From positions 1-46,402 of the forward strand of contig SVUG01000014.1 in the NCBI GenBank assembly GCA_015063385.1: a DNA stretch of 46,402 nt. Reading direction: 5' to 3'. The DNA comes from Oscillospiraceae bacterium. GTDB taxonomy: Bacteria; Bacillota; Clostridia; Oscillospirales; CAG-272. Shown in pieces: positions 34,681 through 41,694 of this stretch. The notes beneath the pieces were generated by a model. It was not told where the DNA came from. It saw only the letters and a program-made list of their open reading frames with translations, and searched no databases. Both the position numbers and the translations under genes were made by a program. The number at the start of each line of letters is the position of its first letter. The first letter of the stretch is position 1.

Positions 34681-36210
34681 ATGAAAGAAGATAATATATT
34701 TGTTGCTGTGATGATGGGAACTAACTCACAGGATGGGGTGGGTAAAAATATGACGGGAACACATTTTGATGTTGTGCCCGATCCTGCTAATCCTCAAAAC
34801 AAAGTTCTGGAAATTAAAACTAAAAACACTAATTACAAAGCTGTTAGCTCTACGGTTATCGGAGCAGAGATTGAAAGCAAGAGCGCTACGACGTGCGAGT
34901 TGGAAACAAAAATTTTCTTCAGTGAAATGCCTTGGGTATTCAGTCCGTCTTATTTTGATTTGGTTTTTCATAGTGAGTCGGGTGCTAAACGATTATCAAT
35001 TCAATTTGAGGCGCTGGAATACGGTGCTGACACTTCTAACAGAACGTTGGTTTTAAAGAAGGAAACGGGTGAACCGATAAATCAAATTTCTTTGGTTGCG
35101 GGGAAGTGGTACCGTATTAAATTCGAGTACTATCCCGCAAACGTTAACCTTGGAGAATCAAGGTTAAAGATATATGTTGGTGAAGATAATACACCTCCGA
35201 CTCTTGTGGCGGACGTTGATTGTGTTGGGAAAAACGGCAGTATTTCCAAGGCAGTATTTCTTCATCACGCTTTTAAAATCAAGGGACAGATGTATCTTGA
35301 CGATATTTCGTTTGCTATTACCGAAAAAAGATATACCGAAGATGGTGATTATCAAGAAATTCCAAAATCAATAAGACGAGTATATGATTTTGAAGACGGT
35401 ATTCCTTCGAGCAAGAAATTTAATATACAAATGAAATTAAATAAGGATGAAAAAATCTTCTCCTTTGATCCGACAATAACCAGCACATCTGCCTCCTTGC
35501 TGAATTCGGGAGAATATTACAATATAATTCATATACTTGATGGAAAATGCGAGTTGAAATCTTCTGAAGAACGTTATGAGCTGTCCGGTGGACATATTGC
35601 CGTTATCACGCCCGGATGCTCACTTGCACTCACAACTGATAGTGAATATAAGCTTTTGTTAATTTCGGGGTCTTTTGAGGATCTGTTTTCTCTTGAGGGA
35701 ATATCGGTTATTCAGGATAATATTTATGGAGAAGGTGGAAAGATTGCACAACTTATAAGCTATAACAGATTCAGTGATCCTAAATATCTAAGTGCTCTTT
35801 GCAACTCATACATCGTATTTATTCTTATGAATATGGACAAACCACCTCTCCAAAATACGACCGCCGTTGTATATAACATAATTGCAGAAATGGAGCATCG
35901 CTTTAGTGCACCTGACGTGACGGTTGGAAAAATTCTTGTGGAAAGCGGATACGCCGAAAACTATATACGTGCCAAATTCGGTGAGGTCACTGGAATGAGT
36001 CCGAACAAGTATTTCACCATGGTCAGAATGAAACACGCAAAGGCTCTGCTTTCACAGTATGGTGATACGATGAGTGTTGGACAAATCGCTGAAAAGTGCG
36101 GAATAATGGATTTAAACGCGTTCTCCAGAACATTCAGAAAGTACTACGGAATTTCTCCGACAAAATACAAGAATAAAAACAATAACAGTACAAAACACTT
36201 GCATTTGTAA
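34681..36210 (+). CDS. AraC-type regulator fused to a lectin-like domain
   Basis: Residues about 1-215 are a jelly-roll domain clearly related to the last domain of the 1184-residue lipoprotein (D-P-A-N-P-Q-N-K-V-L-E-I, G-K-W-Y-R-I-K-F-E-Y-Y, Y-L-D-D-I-S-F-A). A second jelly-roll appears to begin at about 237 (V-Y-D-F-E-D-G-I-P) but breaks off after some 25 residues. A cupin-like regulator segment (I-L-D-G-K-C-E-L, G-G-H-I-A-V-I-T-P-G) and a complete AraC DNA-binding domain (about 405-500, ending N-A-F-S-R-T-F-R-K-Y-Y-G-I-S-P-T-K-Y) follow. No signal peptide or membrane segment is present, so it should be cytoplasmic. GGAG lies 13 nt upstream of ATG 34681, with a tiny ATG-ATG-TGA between. Likely regulator of the locus. 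Confidence 0.85.
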   Translation: MKEDNIFVAVMMGTNSQDGVGKNMTGTHFDVVPDPANPQNKVLEIKTKNTNYKAVSSTVIGAEIESKSATTCELETKIFFSEMPWVFSPSYFDLVFHSESGAKRLSIQFEALEYGADTSNRTLVLKKETGEPINQISLVAGKWYRIKFEYYPANVNLGESRLKIYVGEDNTPPTLVADVDCVGKNGSISKAVFLHHAFKIKGQMYLDDISFAITEKRYTEDGDYQEIPKSIRRVYDFEDGIPSSKKFNIQMKLNKDEKIFSFDPTITSTSASLLNSGEYYNIIHILDGKCELKSSEERYELSGGHIAVITPGCSLALTTDSEYKLLLISGSFEDLFSLEGISVIQDNIYGEGGKIAQLISYNRFSDPKYLSALCNSYIVFILMNMDKPPLQNTTAVVYNIIAEMEHRFSAPDVTVGKILVESGYAENYIRAKFGEVTGMSPNKYFTMVRMKHAKALLSQYGDTMSVGQIAEKCGIMDLNAFSRTFRKYYGISPTKYKNKNNNSTKHLHL

Positions 36211-36230
36211 ATAAAAGTAGTCATATAGAT

Positions 36231-36257
36231 AAAAAGGCTTCGTATGAAGCCTTTTTT
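36231..36257 (+). terminator. Intrinsic terminator of the AraC fusion gene
   Basis: AAAAAGGCTTC / GAAGCCTTTTT stem with a 4-nt loop and a T run; it overlaps the end of the pseudogene on the other strand. Confidence 0.9.
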
Positions 36258-36480
36258 ATCTTTTAACATCAGGAGATTTGATTATTGGAATCTTTCCTTT
36301 CGGTATCGAAGCGGAGGCATCCGTAGGCCTTTTTGAATTTTCATACGTCACGCCGTTGATATAGTAAATGCATTCCCCTCTTGCCATATAGTAAATTTCG
36401 CAAAGATCGAGATAATGATGTTAATACATAGGCGTGGTGCTGCTTTTGACGTTGTTGTATCTGAATATTTTTGTGTCCAT
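36256..36480 (-). pseudogene. Remnant of an AraC-family regulator (N-terminal cupin part)
   Basis: Reading from ATG 36480 (behind GGGGGAAAA), the frame gives 19 residues, an in-frame TAA (36421-36423), and then 54 more residues to TAA 36256-36258. The part after the first stop reads H-H-Y-L-D-L-C-E-I-Y-Y-M-A-R-G-E-C-I-Y-Y, then I-N-G-V-T-Y-E, which matches the sugar-binding cupin of AraC regulators. It breaks off there and the DNA-binding half is missing. This is a decayed gene: one nonsense codon plus a large 3' deletion. It lies between the AraC fusion and uxaB and may mark the original regulator of the Uxa operon. Confidence 0.65.
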
Positions 36481-36524
36481 AATTTTCCCCCGAAGCTTAT
36501 TGTTCAATTAGTTTAACATAAAAT

Positions 36525-36607
36525 ATCAAAAAAATTAAGATTTTTGGCAAAAAACGGCAGTAAAAATCAAAAAAATTAAGGTTAACCAACTTAATATAAT
36601 ATATAAT
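36525..36607 (+). promoter_or_regulatory. Control region of the uxaBAC operon
   Basis: Two exact 15-bp direct repeats ATCAAAAAAATTAAG (36525-36539 and 36566-36580) lie 41 bp apart, about four helical turns. The second abuts the palindrome GGTTAACC (36580-36587). Two TATAAT boxes follow (36595-36600, 36602-36607), without a good -35 at 17 bp, as expected for an activator-dependent promoter. AraC-type activators bind direct repeats, so the fusion protein is a candidate. Confidence 0.55.
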
Positions 36608-36643
36608 GAATATGGAAATAATTTTTTTGTGAGGATGTTTCTT

Positions 36644-37933
36644 ATGAATTTTGACAAAAAGCAGAGAACAGAAAGAGTAATTCAGTTTGGCGAGGGCGGA
36701 TTTCTTCGCGGATTCGTAGATTGGATGCTCCAGAAGGTGAACGAAAAATCTGATTTTGACGGCAGCGTTGTAGTGGTTCAGCCCATCGAGCAGGGTATGT
36801 GCGATATGCTCACTGCACAAAACTGCGTTTACACTCATCTTATCAGAGGTGTTGAGGGAGTTGACACTACTGTTGTTGACGTAATTTCAAGATGCGTCAA
36901 GCCCTATGAGGATTTTGATGCATATCTTGCACTTGCAGAGCAACCCGAGATGCGTTTCGTTGTTTCTAATACAACAGAGTCGGGCATAGTTTTCTCGGCT
37001 GACGATAAAATTACCGATGCTCCTCCCAAAACTTTTCCTGCTAAGGTGACGCTTCTTCTTAAAAAGCGCTTTGACCTTGGCCTTAACGGCTTTATATTCC
37101 TTCCTTGCGAGCTTATTGACAGAAACGGTGACAATCTCAGAAAGTGTATTCTTCAGTATGCTGACCTTTGGAATCTTGGCGAAGACTTCAAGGCGTGGGT
37201 AGAGGAGAAGAACGTCTTTACCAATACTCTCGTTGACCGCATTAACACGGGCTATCCAAGAGGTGAGGACCTTGGTCTTGGATATGAGGACAATCTTGTT
37301 AACACCTCCGAGTTCTTCCATCTTTGGGTTATTGAAACTGAATACGACCTTGATAGTGAGCTTCCTTTCTCAAAGGCCGACCTTAACGTAATTATCACTC
37401 CCGACAAGCTTGAGATGTACCGTACAAGAAAGGTAAGAATTCTTAACGGCGCACACACCTCGCTCGTTCCTTACGCACTTCTCTCTGGTCTTGATACCGT
37501 TAAGAGCTGCATTGACGATCCTACAATGAACGAGCATCTTCGTAAGTGCATATTTGACGAGATAATTCCTACTCTTGATCTTCCAGAGGATGAGCTTCTC
37601 AGCTACGCAAACAGCGTTGTTGAAAGATTCAGCAATCCCTATATCAAGCATTATCTTTCTTCTATAGCACTCAATTCGGTTTCCAAGTTCAAGGTTAGAG
37701 TTTTGCCCTCGATTCTTGAATACATAAAGAGATATAACAAGATGCCCGAAACGCTTCTTTTTGCTTTCGCAAAGCTTCTTGATTTCTACAAAACCGATAT
37801 GACTAACGACGATCCCGACGTTGTAGCATTTATGAAGTCGCATAACACCGCCGAGGTTCTTGCAAATGCATCGCTCTGGGGCCAGGACCTCTCACACCTT
37901 GCAGACGAGGTAGATAAATATGTTAATAAATAA
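36644..37933 (+). CDS. uxaB: Tagaturonate reductase (altronate oxidoreductase)
   Basis: UxaB reduces D-tagaturonate to D-altronate with NADH. The 429-residue protein belongs to the polyol-specific long-chain dehydrogenases: Q-F-G-E-G-G-F-L-R-G-F at the nucleotide site, S-N-T-T-E-S-G-I, L-P-C-E-L-I-x-x-N-G and K-V-R-I-L-N-G-A-H-T (catalytic Lys region). The start is ATG 36644, 7 nt after GTGAGGAT; the upstream GTG at 36629 is part of that binding site. The next gene overlaps by 14 bp. Fructuronate reductase (UxuB) is related, but the pairing with UxaA favours the galacturonate branch. Confidence 0.92.
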   Translation: MNFDKKQRTERVIQFGEGGFLRGFVDWMLQKVNEKSDFDGSVVVVQPIEQGMCDMLTAQNCVYTHLIRGVEGVDTTVVDVISRCVKPYEDFDAYLALAEQPEMRFVVSNTTESGIVFSADDKITDAPPKTFPAKVTLLLKKRFDLGLNGFIFLPCELIDRNGDNLRKCILQYADLWNLGEDFKAWVEEKNVFTNTLVDRINTGYPRGEDLGLGYEDNLVNTSEFFHLWVIETEYDLDSELPFSKADLNVIITPDKLEMYRTRKVRILNGAHTSLVPYALLSGLDTVKSCIDDPTMNEHLRKCIFDEIIPTLDLPEDELLSYANSVVERFSNPYIKHYLSSIALNSVSKFKVRVLPSILEYIKRYNKMPETLLFAFAKLLDFYKTDMTNDDPDVVAFMKSHNTAEVLANASLWGQDLSHLADEVDKYVNK

Positions 37934-39290
37934 GCTTGATAACGTTGATATAAATCTTGCTGACGGTCACAAGTATGCACTTCGTGATATAAAGTGCGGT
38001 GAGGATATAATCAAGTACGGAAATCCTATAGGACACGCGGTAGCTGACATAAAAAAGGGCGAGCACGTACATACTCATAACGTAAAGACTAATCTCTCGG
38101 GAAACCTTGAGTATTCCTATGAGCCAAAGTTTTACGATACACCCGCAGTTCCTACCGACCGTACGTTTATGGGCTACGTGCGTGAGAACGGCGACGTCGG
38201 TATCAGAAACGAGATATGGATTGTCAATACGGTTGGCTGCGTTAATAAAATTTCGCAGAAGCTCGCAGAGCTTACGGGTGCTAGATATTTTCCGCATCCC
38301 TTCGGTTGCTCACAGCTTGGCGATGACCAGACTATTACGCAGAAGGTGCTTCGCGGAATGGTAAATCACCCTAATGCCGCGGGCGTTCTCGTGCTCGGAC
38401 TTGGTTGTGAGAATAACAATATCGACGTCTTTAAAAAGGTGCTTGGCGAGTATAATCCCAACAGGGTAAAGTTCCTCAACACCCAGGATGCTGACGATGA
38501 TATTGCGGCTGGCGTTGAGCTTATCAACGAGCTCAAGGAGTATGCATCAAAATTCGAGCGCACTCCCGTGCCGGTATCCAGGCTTCGTATAGGACTTAAG
38601 TGCGGAGGAAGCGACGGATACAGCGGAATTACTGCAAATCCTCTTGTTGGCAGACTTTCCGACAAGGTTATTTCTCACGGTGGCAGCTGCGTGCTTACCG
38701 AAGTTCCTGAGATGTTCGGTGCAGAGCATCTTCTTATGCAGAGGTGCGAGAGCCCCGAGGTGTTTGAGAAAACCGTTAAGCTTATTAACGATTTCAAGGA
38801 CTATTACACAAGGCACAACCAGGTAATATATGAGAATCCCTCGCCCGGAAACAAGAAGGGCGGTATCACAACTCTTGAAGAAAAGTCGCTTGGCTGCGTG
38901 CAGAAGGGCGGTCTTTCCAAGGTTGTTGACGTTCTTGATTACGGTGACGTGCTTACGAAGAACGGTCTTTCGCTTCTTAACGGCCCGGGAAATGACATAG
39001 TTGCTATAACCAACCTTATGGCAGCAGGTGTTCATATGATACTCTTTACGACCGGAAGAGGTACTCCTGTTGGCGCTCCTGTGCCTACCGTAAAGATTGC
39101 AACCAACCATTCGCTTGCAGAGCGTAAGTCGGGATGGATAGATTTTGACGCATCTCCTACTCTTGACGGTAATCCCTTGACTGACGAGCTCTTTGATTTT
39201 GTCGTCAGCGTAGCCGATGGCAAGGAAACCAAGAACGAAATCAATAATTATAGAGAAATTTCAATATTTAAGGACGGTGTAACGCTATGA
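37920..39290 (+). CDS. uxaA: Altronate dehydratase
   Basis: UxaA removes water from D-altronate to give 2-keto-3-deoxygluconate. The 456 residues join the small N-terminal SAF-like domain (G-H-K-Y-A-L-R-D-I, then G-E-H-V-H-T-H-N-V) to the large catalytic domain (G-Y-V-R-E-N-G-D-V-G-I-R-N, P-F-G-C-S-Q, G-L-G-C-E-N, L-K-C-G-G-S-D-G-Y-S-G, and F-T-T-G-R-G-T-P near the end). Cysteines in these blocks fit the iron-dependent family. It overlaps uxaB and shares ATGA with uxaC, so the three are translationally coupled. Confidence 0.94.
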   Translation: MLINKLDNVDINLADGHKYALRDIKCGEDIIKYGNPIGHAVADIKKGEHVHTHNVKTNLSGNLEYSYEPKFYDTPAVPTDRTFMGYVRENGDVGIRNEIWIVNTVGCVNKISQKLAELTGARYFPHPFGCSQLGDDQTITQKVLRGMVNHPNAAGVLVLGLGCENNNIDVFKKVLGEYNPNRVKFLNTQDADDDIAAGVELINELKEYASKFERTPVPVSRLRIGLKCGGSDGYSGITANPLVGRLSDKVISHGGSCVLTEVPEMFGAEHLLMQRCESPEVFEKTVKLINDFKDYYTRHNQVIYENPSPGNKKGGITTLEEKSLGCVQKGGLSKVVDVLDYGDVLTKNGLSLLNGPGNDIVAITNLMAAGVHMILFTTGRGTPVGAPVPTVKIATNHSLAERKSGWIDFDASPTLDGNPLTDELFDFVVSVADGKETKNEINNYREISIFKDGVTL

Positions 39291-40645
39291 GTTTTATTAA
39301 CGATAACTTTATGCTAAAAAATGAGCCTGCGAAAAAGCTTTATTCAATGGTAAAGGACCTTCCCATAATCGACTATCATTGCCATCTTTCACCGAAGCAA
39401 ATAGCAGAGAACTATCAGTTCAGAAACGCTTTTGACCTTTTCCTTGGCGGTGACCACTACAAGTGGCGTCAGATAAGAACCAACGGTGTGCCTGAGGAGT
39501 ATATCACGGGTGATATGGACGAGTATGAGAAGTTTAAGATGTTTGCAAAAACTCTTCCGCTTCTTATCGGCAACCCCCTCTATCATTGGACACATCTTGA
39601 ACTAAAGAGATATTTTGATATTGACGAGCCTCTTAACGAGGAGTCCTGCGAGAGAATCTGGAATAAGTGCAACGAGCTTCTTGCAAAGCCTGAGTACAGA
39701 GCAAAAGAGCTTATCAAACGCTCTAACGTTGAGATTATCTGTACCACCGATGATCCCATTGATACTCTTGAGTATCACGCGCAGCTTAAGGGCTTTTCTA
39801 CCAAGGTTCTTCCGACCTTCCGTCCCGACAAGGCTGTGGAAATCGGCAAGGAGACCTTTGTGCCTTATATTGAGGCTGTCGGTGTTAAGTCCTACGACGA
39901 ACTCGTAGCTTGGATAAAGGCGCGTATTGCATACTTCAACGATTATGGCTGCCGTCTTTCCGACCACGCGCTTGAGTACGTTCCCTTTGCGGAGGGTGAC
40001 GCAAAGGCTGCCTTTGATAAGCGTATGGCAGGCGGTGAGCTTACAAAGATGGAAATTGATGCATTTAAGACTGCAATGCTCAAGGCTTGTGCAGAGGAGT
40101 ACGTTAAGTTTGACTGGGCTATGCAGCTTCACATTGGCGCGCTTCGTAATAACAATAAGAAGATGTATGAAAAGCTTGGCCCTGATACGGGATATGATTC
40201 AATCAACGACCTTTGCATCGCAGAGGATCTCGGTGCATTTATGAATCATCTTGAGGTTGCAAATTGCCTTCCCAAGACCATTCTTTACACCCTTAACCCC
40301 AAGGATAACTACGTGCTTGGCACTATGCTCGGCTGCTTCCAGTCTGCTCCCACGCAGGGCAAGATTCAGTTCGGTTCAGGCTGGTGGTTCAACGACCAGA
40401 GAGACGGTATGGAAGGACAGATGCAGGCACTTGCAAATCTTGGTATGCTTGCTAACTTCGTTGGCATGCTTACTGACAGTCGCTCGTTCGTTTCATATCC
40501 TCGCCATGAGTACTTCAGACGCATACTTTGCAACCTCATCGGTAAGTGGGTTGCAGAGGGCGAATACCCCGAGGATTACAAGACTCTCGAGAAAATTGTC
40601 ACCGGTATTTGCTACTACAACGCAAAGAGATATTTTAATTTTTGA
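39287..40645 (+). CDS. uxaC: Uronate isomerase (glucuronate/galacturonate isomerase)
   Basis: UxaC isomerises D-galacturonate to D-tagaturonate, and D-glucuronate to D-fructuronate. The amidohydrolase-type barrel is shown by I-I-D-Y-H-C-H-L-S-P near residue 30, L-F-L-G-G-D-H-Y-K-W-R, C-T-T-D-D-P-I-D-T-L, F-R-P-D-K, Q-L-H-I-G-A and the C-terminal D-S-R-S-F-V-S-Y-P-R-H-E-Y-F-R-R. 452 residues is close to the usual 465-470. As last gene of the operon it starts within the uxaA stop. A terminator follows. Confidence 0.96.
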   Translation: MSFINDNFMLKNEPAKKLYSMVKDLPIIDYHCHLSPKQIAENYQFRNAFDLFLGGDHYKWRQIRTNGVPEEYITGDMDEYEKFKMFAKTLPLLIGNPLYHWTHLELKRYFDIDEPLNEESCERIWNKCNELLAKPEYRAKELIKRSNVEIICTTDDPIDTLEYHAQLKGFSTKVLPTFRPDKAVEIGKETFVPYIEAVGVKSYDELVAWIKARIAYFNDYGCRLSDHALEYVPFAEGDAKAAFDKRMAGGELTKMEIDAFKTAMLKACAEEYVKFDWAMQLHIGALRNNNKKMYEKLGPDTGYDSINDLCIAEDLGAFMNHLEVANCLPKTILYTLNPKDNYVLGTMLGCFQSAPTQGKIQFGSGWWFNDQRDGMEGQMQALANLGMLANFVGMLTDSRSFVSYPRHEYFRRILCNLIGKWVAEGEYPEDYKTLEKIVTGICYYNAKRYFNF

Positions 40646-40665
40646 TAGATATTTTTAGGCAGAAT

Positions 40666-40696
40666 AAATCCCCGAGAAAAATCTCGGGGATTTTTA
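40666..40696 (+). terminator. Intrinsic terminator of the uxa operon
   Basis: A 12-bp stem AAATCCCCGAGA / TCTCGGGGATTT with a 4-nt loop and T run. Confidence 0.92.
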
Positions 40697-40715
40697 AATA
40701 AAAGCAAAAAAACGC

Positions 40716-40744
40716 TTGACAAAACGAAAAGAGTGTGTTATAAT
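40716..40744 (+). promoter_or_regulatory. Promoter of tRNA-Leu
   Basis: Perfect TTGACA (40716-40721), 17-bp spacer, perfect TATAAT (40739-40744) preceded by TGT. This is the strongest promoter in the window. Confidence 0.9.
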
Positions 40745-40755
40745 ACCATTCGCAT

Positions 40756-40839
40756 GCGGGAGTGGCGGAATCGGCAGACGCGCACGTTTGAGGGGCGTGT
40801 ATCTTTGATGTACGGGTTCAAGTCCCGTTTCCCGCACCA
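40756..40839 (+). tRNA. tRNA-Leu (anticodon GAG)
   Basis: The 84-nt gene folds as a cloverleaf: acceptor GCGGGAG with TTCCCGC, a D-arm with GG, anticodon stem CACGT / GCGTG enclosing TTGAGGG (anticodon GAG), a long variable arm typical of Leu, and a T-arm with GGTTCAAGTCC. The terminal CCA is encoded. It reads CUC and CUU codons. Confidence 0.93.
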
Positions 40840-40843
40840 ACAG

Positions 40844-40877
40844 AAAAGTGGCTAACCAACAGGTTGGCCACTTTTTT
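40844..40877 (+). terminator. Intrinsic terminator of tRNA-Leu
   Basis: A 14-bp stem AAAAGTGGCTAACC / GGTTGGCCACTTTT (one T-G pair) with a 4-nt loop is followed by a T run. Confidence 0.9.
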
Positions 40878-40974
40878 GTCGGGGGAAACGTGACAGACCT
40901 CAGGCAAGCCTTCGGTCTTCAGGCTAAAAACTCTTATTAAGAGTTTTCTAAACGCCTGACATTTCCCGCACCAA
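40878..40974 (+). other. Structured element ending in a duplicate of the tRNA-Leu 3' end
   Basis: TTTCCCGCACCAA, the last bases of the tRNA plus one (40828-40840), occurs again at 40962-40974. The 95 bp between can fold as a branched structure: GGGAAA (about 40882) with TTTCCC, TCAGGC (about 40899) with GCCTGA (40954), and two inner hairpins, one with arms AAAACTCTT / AAGAGTTTT (about 40927-40947). It could be a degraded tRNA copy, an attachment-site duplication, or a small structured RNA. Confidence 0.5.
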
Positions 40975-40981
40975 GAAAAAA

Positions 40982-41049
40982 GGTTGACCAAAGGTCGGCC
41001 TCTTTTTGTTTGGTATGGGGACGGGGTTTGAAGGGGAGCGGAAGTGAAT
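40982..41049 (+). repeat. Dispersed intergenic repeat, copy 2
   Basis: Matches 249-316 at 66 of 68 positions, with the same leading hairpin and T5 tract. An 8-bp inverted repeat AACAGTCC / GGACTGTT (41050-41057, 41061-41068) follows at once and is not present at copy 1. Confidence 0.85.
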
Positions 41050-41178
41050 AACAGTCCGGTGGACTGTTAGAGCCGCGACTGACCGACGAGCGTAGTTCGC
41101 GAGGAGAATCAAGAACACAAGGAAAATTCAGTTAAAAAACGTGAAAACAAAAAAAGTTAAAAAAATTGCAAAAACCTA

Positions 41179-41207
41179 TTGATTTTATAGAAAATATGTG
41201 ATATAAT
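41179..41207 (+). promoter_or_regulatory. Promoter of rpsT
   Basis: TTGATT at 41179-41184, 17-bp spacer, TATAAT at 41202-41207 preceded by TGA (extended -10). Confidence 0.85.
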
Positions 41208-41213
41208 ACATCG

Positions 41214-41316
41214 GTAATAAAAATAGGTGATCAGGTTGCAAAGCGAGAATTAACGGACCCTCTCAGCCGTTTTTTTGAGCGGAGCATGGATTGCGAAATT
41301 TTAAAGGAGAATGAAA
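41214..41316 (+). promoter_or_regulatory. Possible structured leader of rpsT
   Basis: The leader is about 100 nt. It contains AACGG / CCGTT (41252-41256, 41267-41271) followed by seven T, a weak terminator. An overlapping alternative pairs CTCTCA (about 41260-41265) with TGAG...GAG downstream (about 41276-41284). Overlapping alternatives of this kind suit autogenous or attenuation control of a ribosomal protein gene, but I do not recognise a described leader class. Confidence 0.4.
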
Positions 41317-41580
41317 ATGGCTAATATTAAGTCCGCAAAGAAGCGTATTCTTGTTAACCGTACCAAGGCACTCCAGAACCAGATGGTTAAGAGCCAGCTC
41401 AAGACTGTTATTAAGAAGTTCAACGCTGCTGTTGAGGCAGGCGATAAGACCGCTGCTTCCGAGCTTTACAGACTTGCTGTTAAGAAGGTAGACCAGGCAG
41501 TTGCTCACGGCATCCTTCACAAGAACAACGCAGCTCACAAGAAGTCTGACTTCACTAAAAAATATAACACAATGGCATAA
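41317..41580 (+). CDS. rpsT: 30S ribosomal protein S20
   Basis: S20 is a small basic helical protein that binds 16S rRNA early in 30S assembly. The 87 residues begin M-A-N-I-K-S-A-K-K-R-I, the family hallmark, and are rich in Lys and Ala with K-G-I-like H-G-I-L-H-K-N-N-A-A-H-K-K near the end. ATG 41317 is 7 nt after AGGAG; the ATG at 41311 is only one base away from it and would add Met-Lys. It is transcribed alone. Confidence 0.96.
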   Translation: MANIKSAKKRILVNRTKALQNQMVKSQLKTVIKKFNAAVEAGDKTAASELYRLAVKKVDQAVAHGILHKNNAAHKKSDFTKKYNTMA

Positions 41581-41590
41581 GCCAAGCAAG

Positions 41591-41627
41591 AAAGTCCGCC
41601 TAAACCCAGCGGACTTTTATTTTTTTC
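41591..41627 (+). terminator. Intrinsic terminator of rpsT
   Basis: AAAGTCCGC / GCGGACTTT (41591-41599, 41609-41617) followed by a T-rich run. Confidence 0.88.
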
Positions 41628-41656
41628 TTGACTAAATTACTAATATATGTTAAAAT
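41628..41656 (+). promoter_or_regulatory. Promoter of the dGTPase-like gene
   Basis: TTGACT at 41628-41633, 17-bp spacer, and TAAAAT at 41651-41656 preceded by TGT. The -35 overlaps the end of the rpsT terminator's T run. Confidence 0.82.
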
Positions 41657-41694
41657 AATATAAGATAAAAGCACTTCCTGAAAGGAGGAAAAAT

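Noticed and set aside
36644-37933. uxaB as fructuronate reductase UxuB
   Set aside because: The two are related, but coupling with altronate dehydratase (uxaA) and absence of mannonate dehydratase favour tagaturonate reductase.
39602-40132. Minus-strand open frame of 176 codons inside uxaC
   Set aside because: Antisense shadow; uxaC motifs are continuous through the region.
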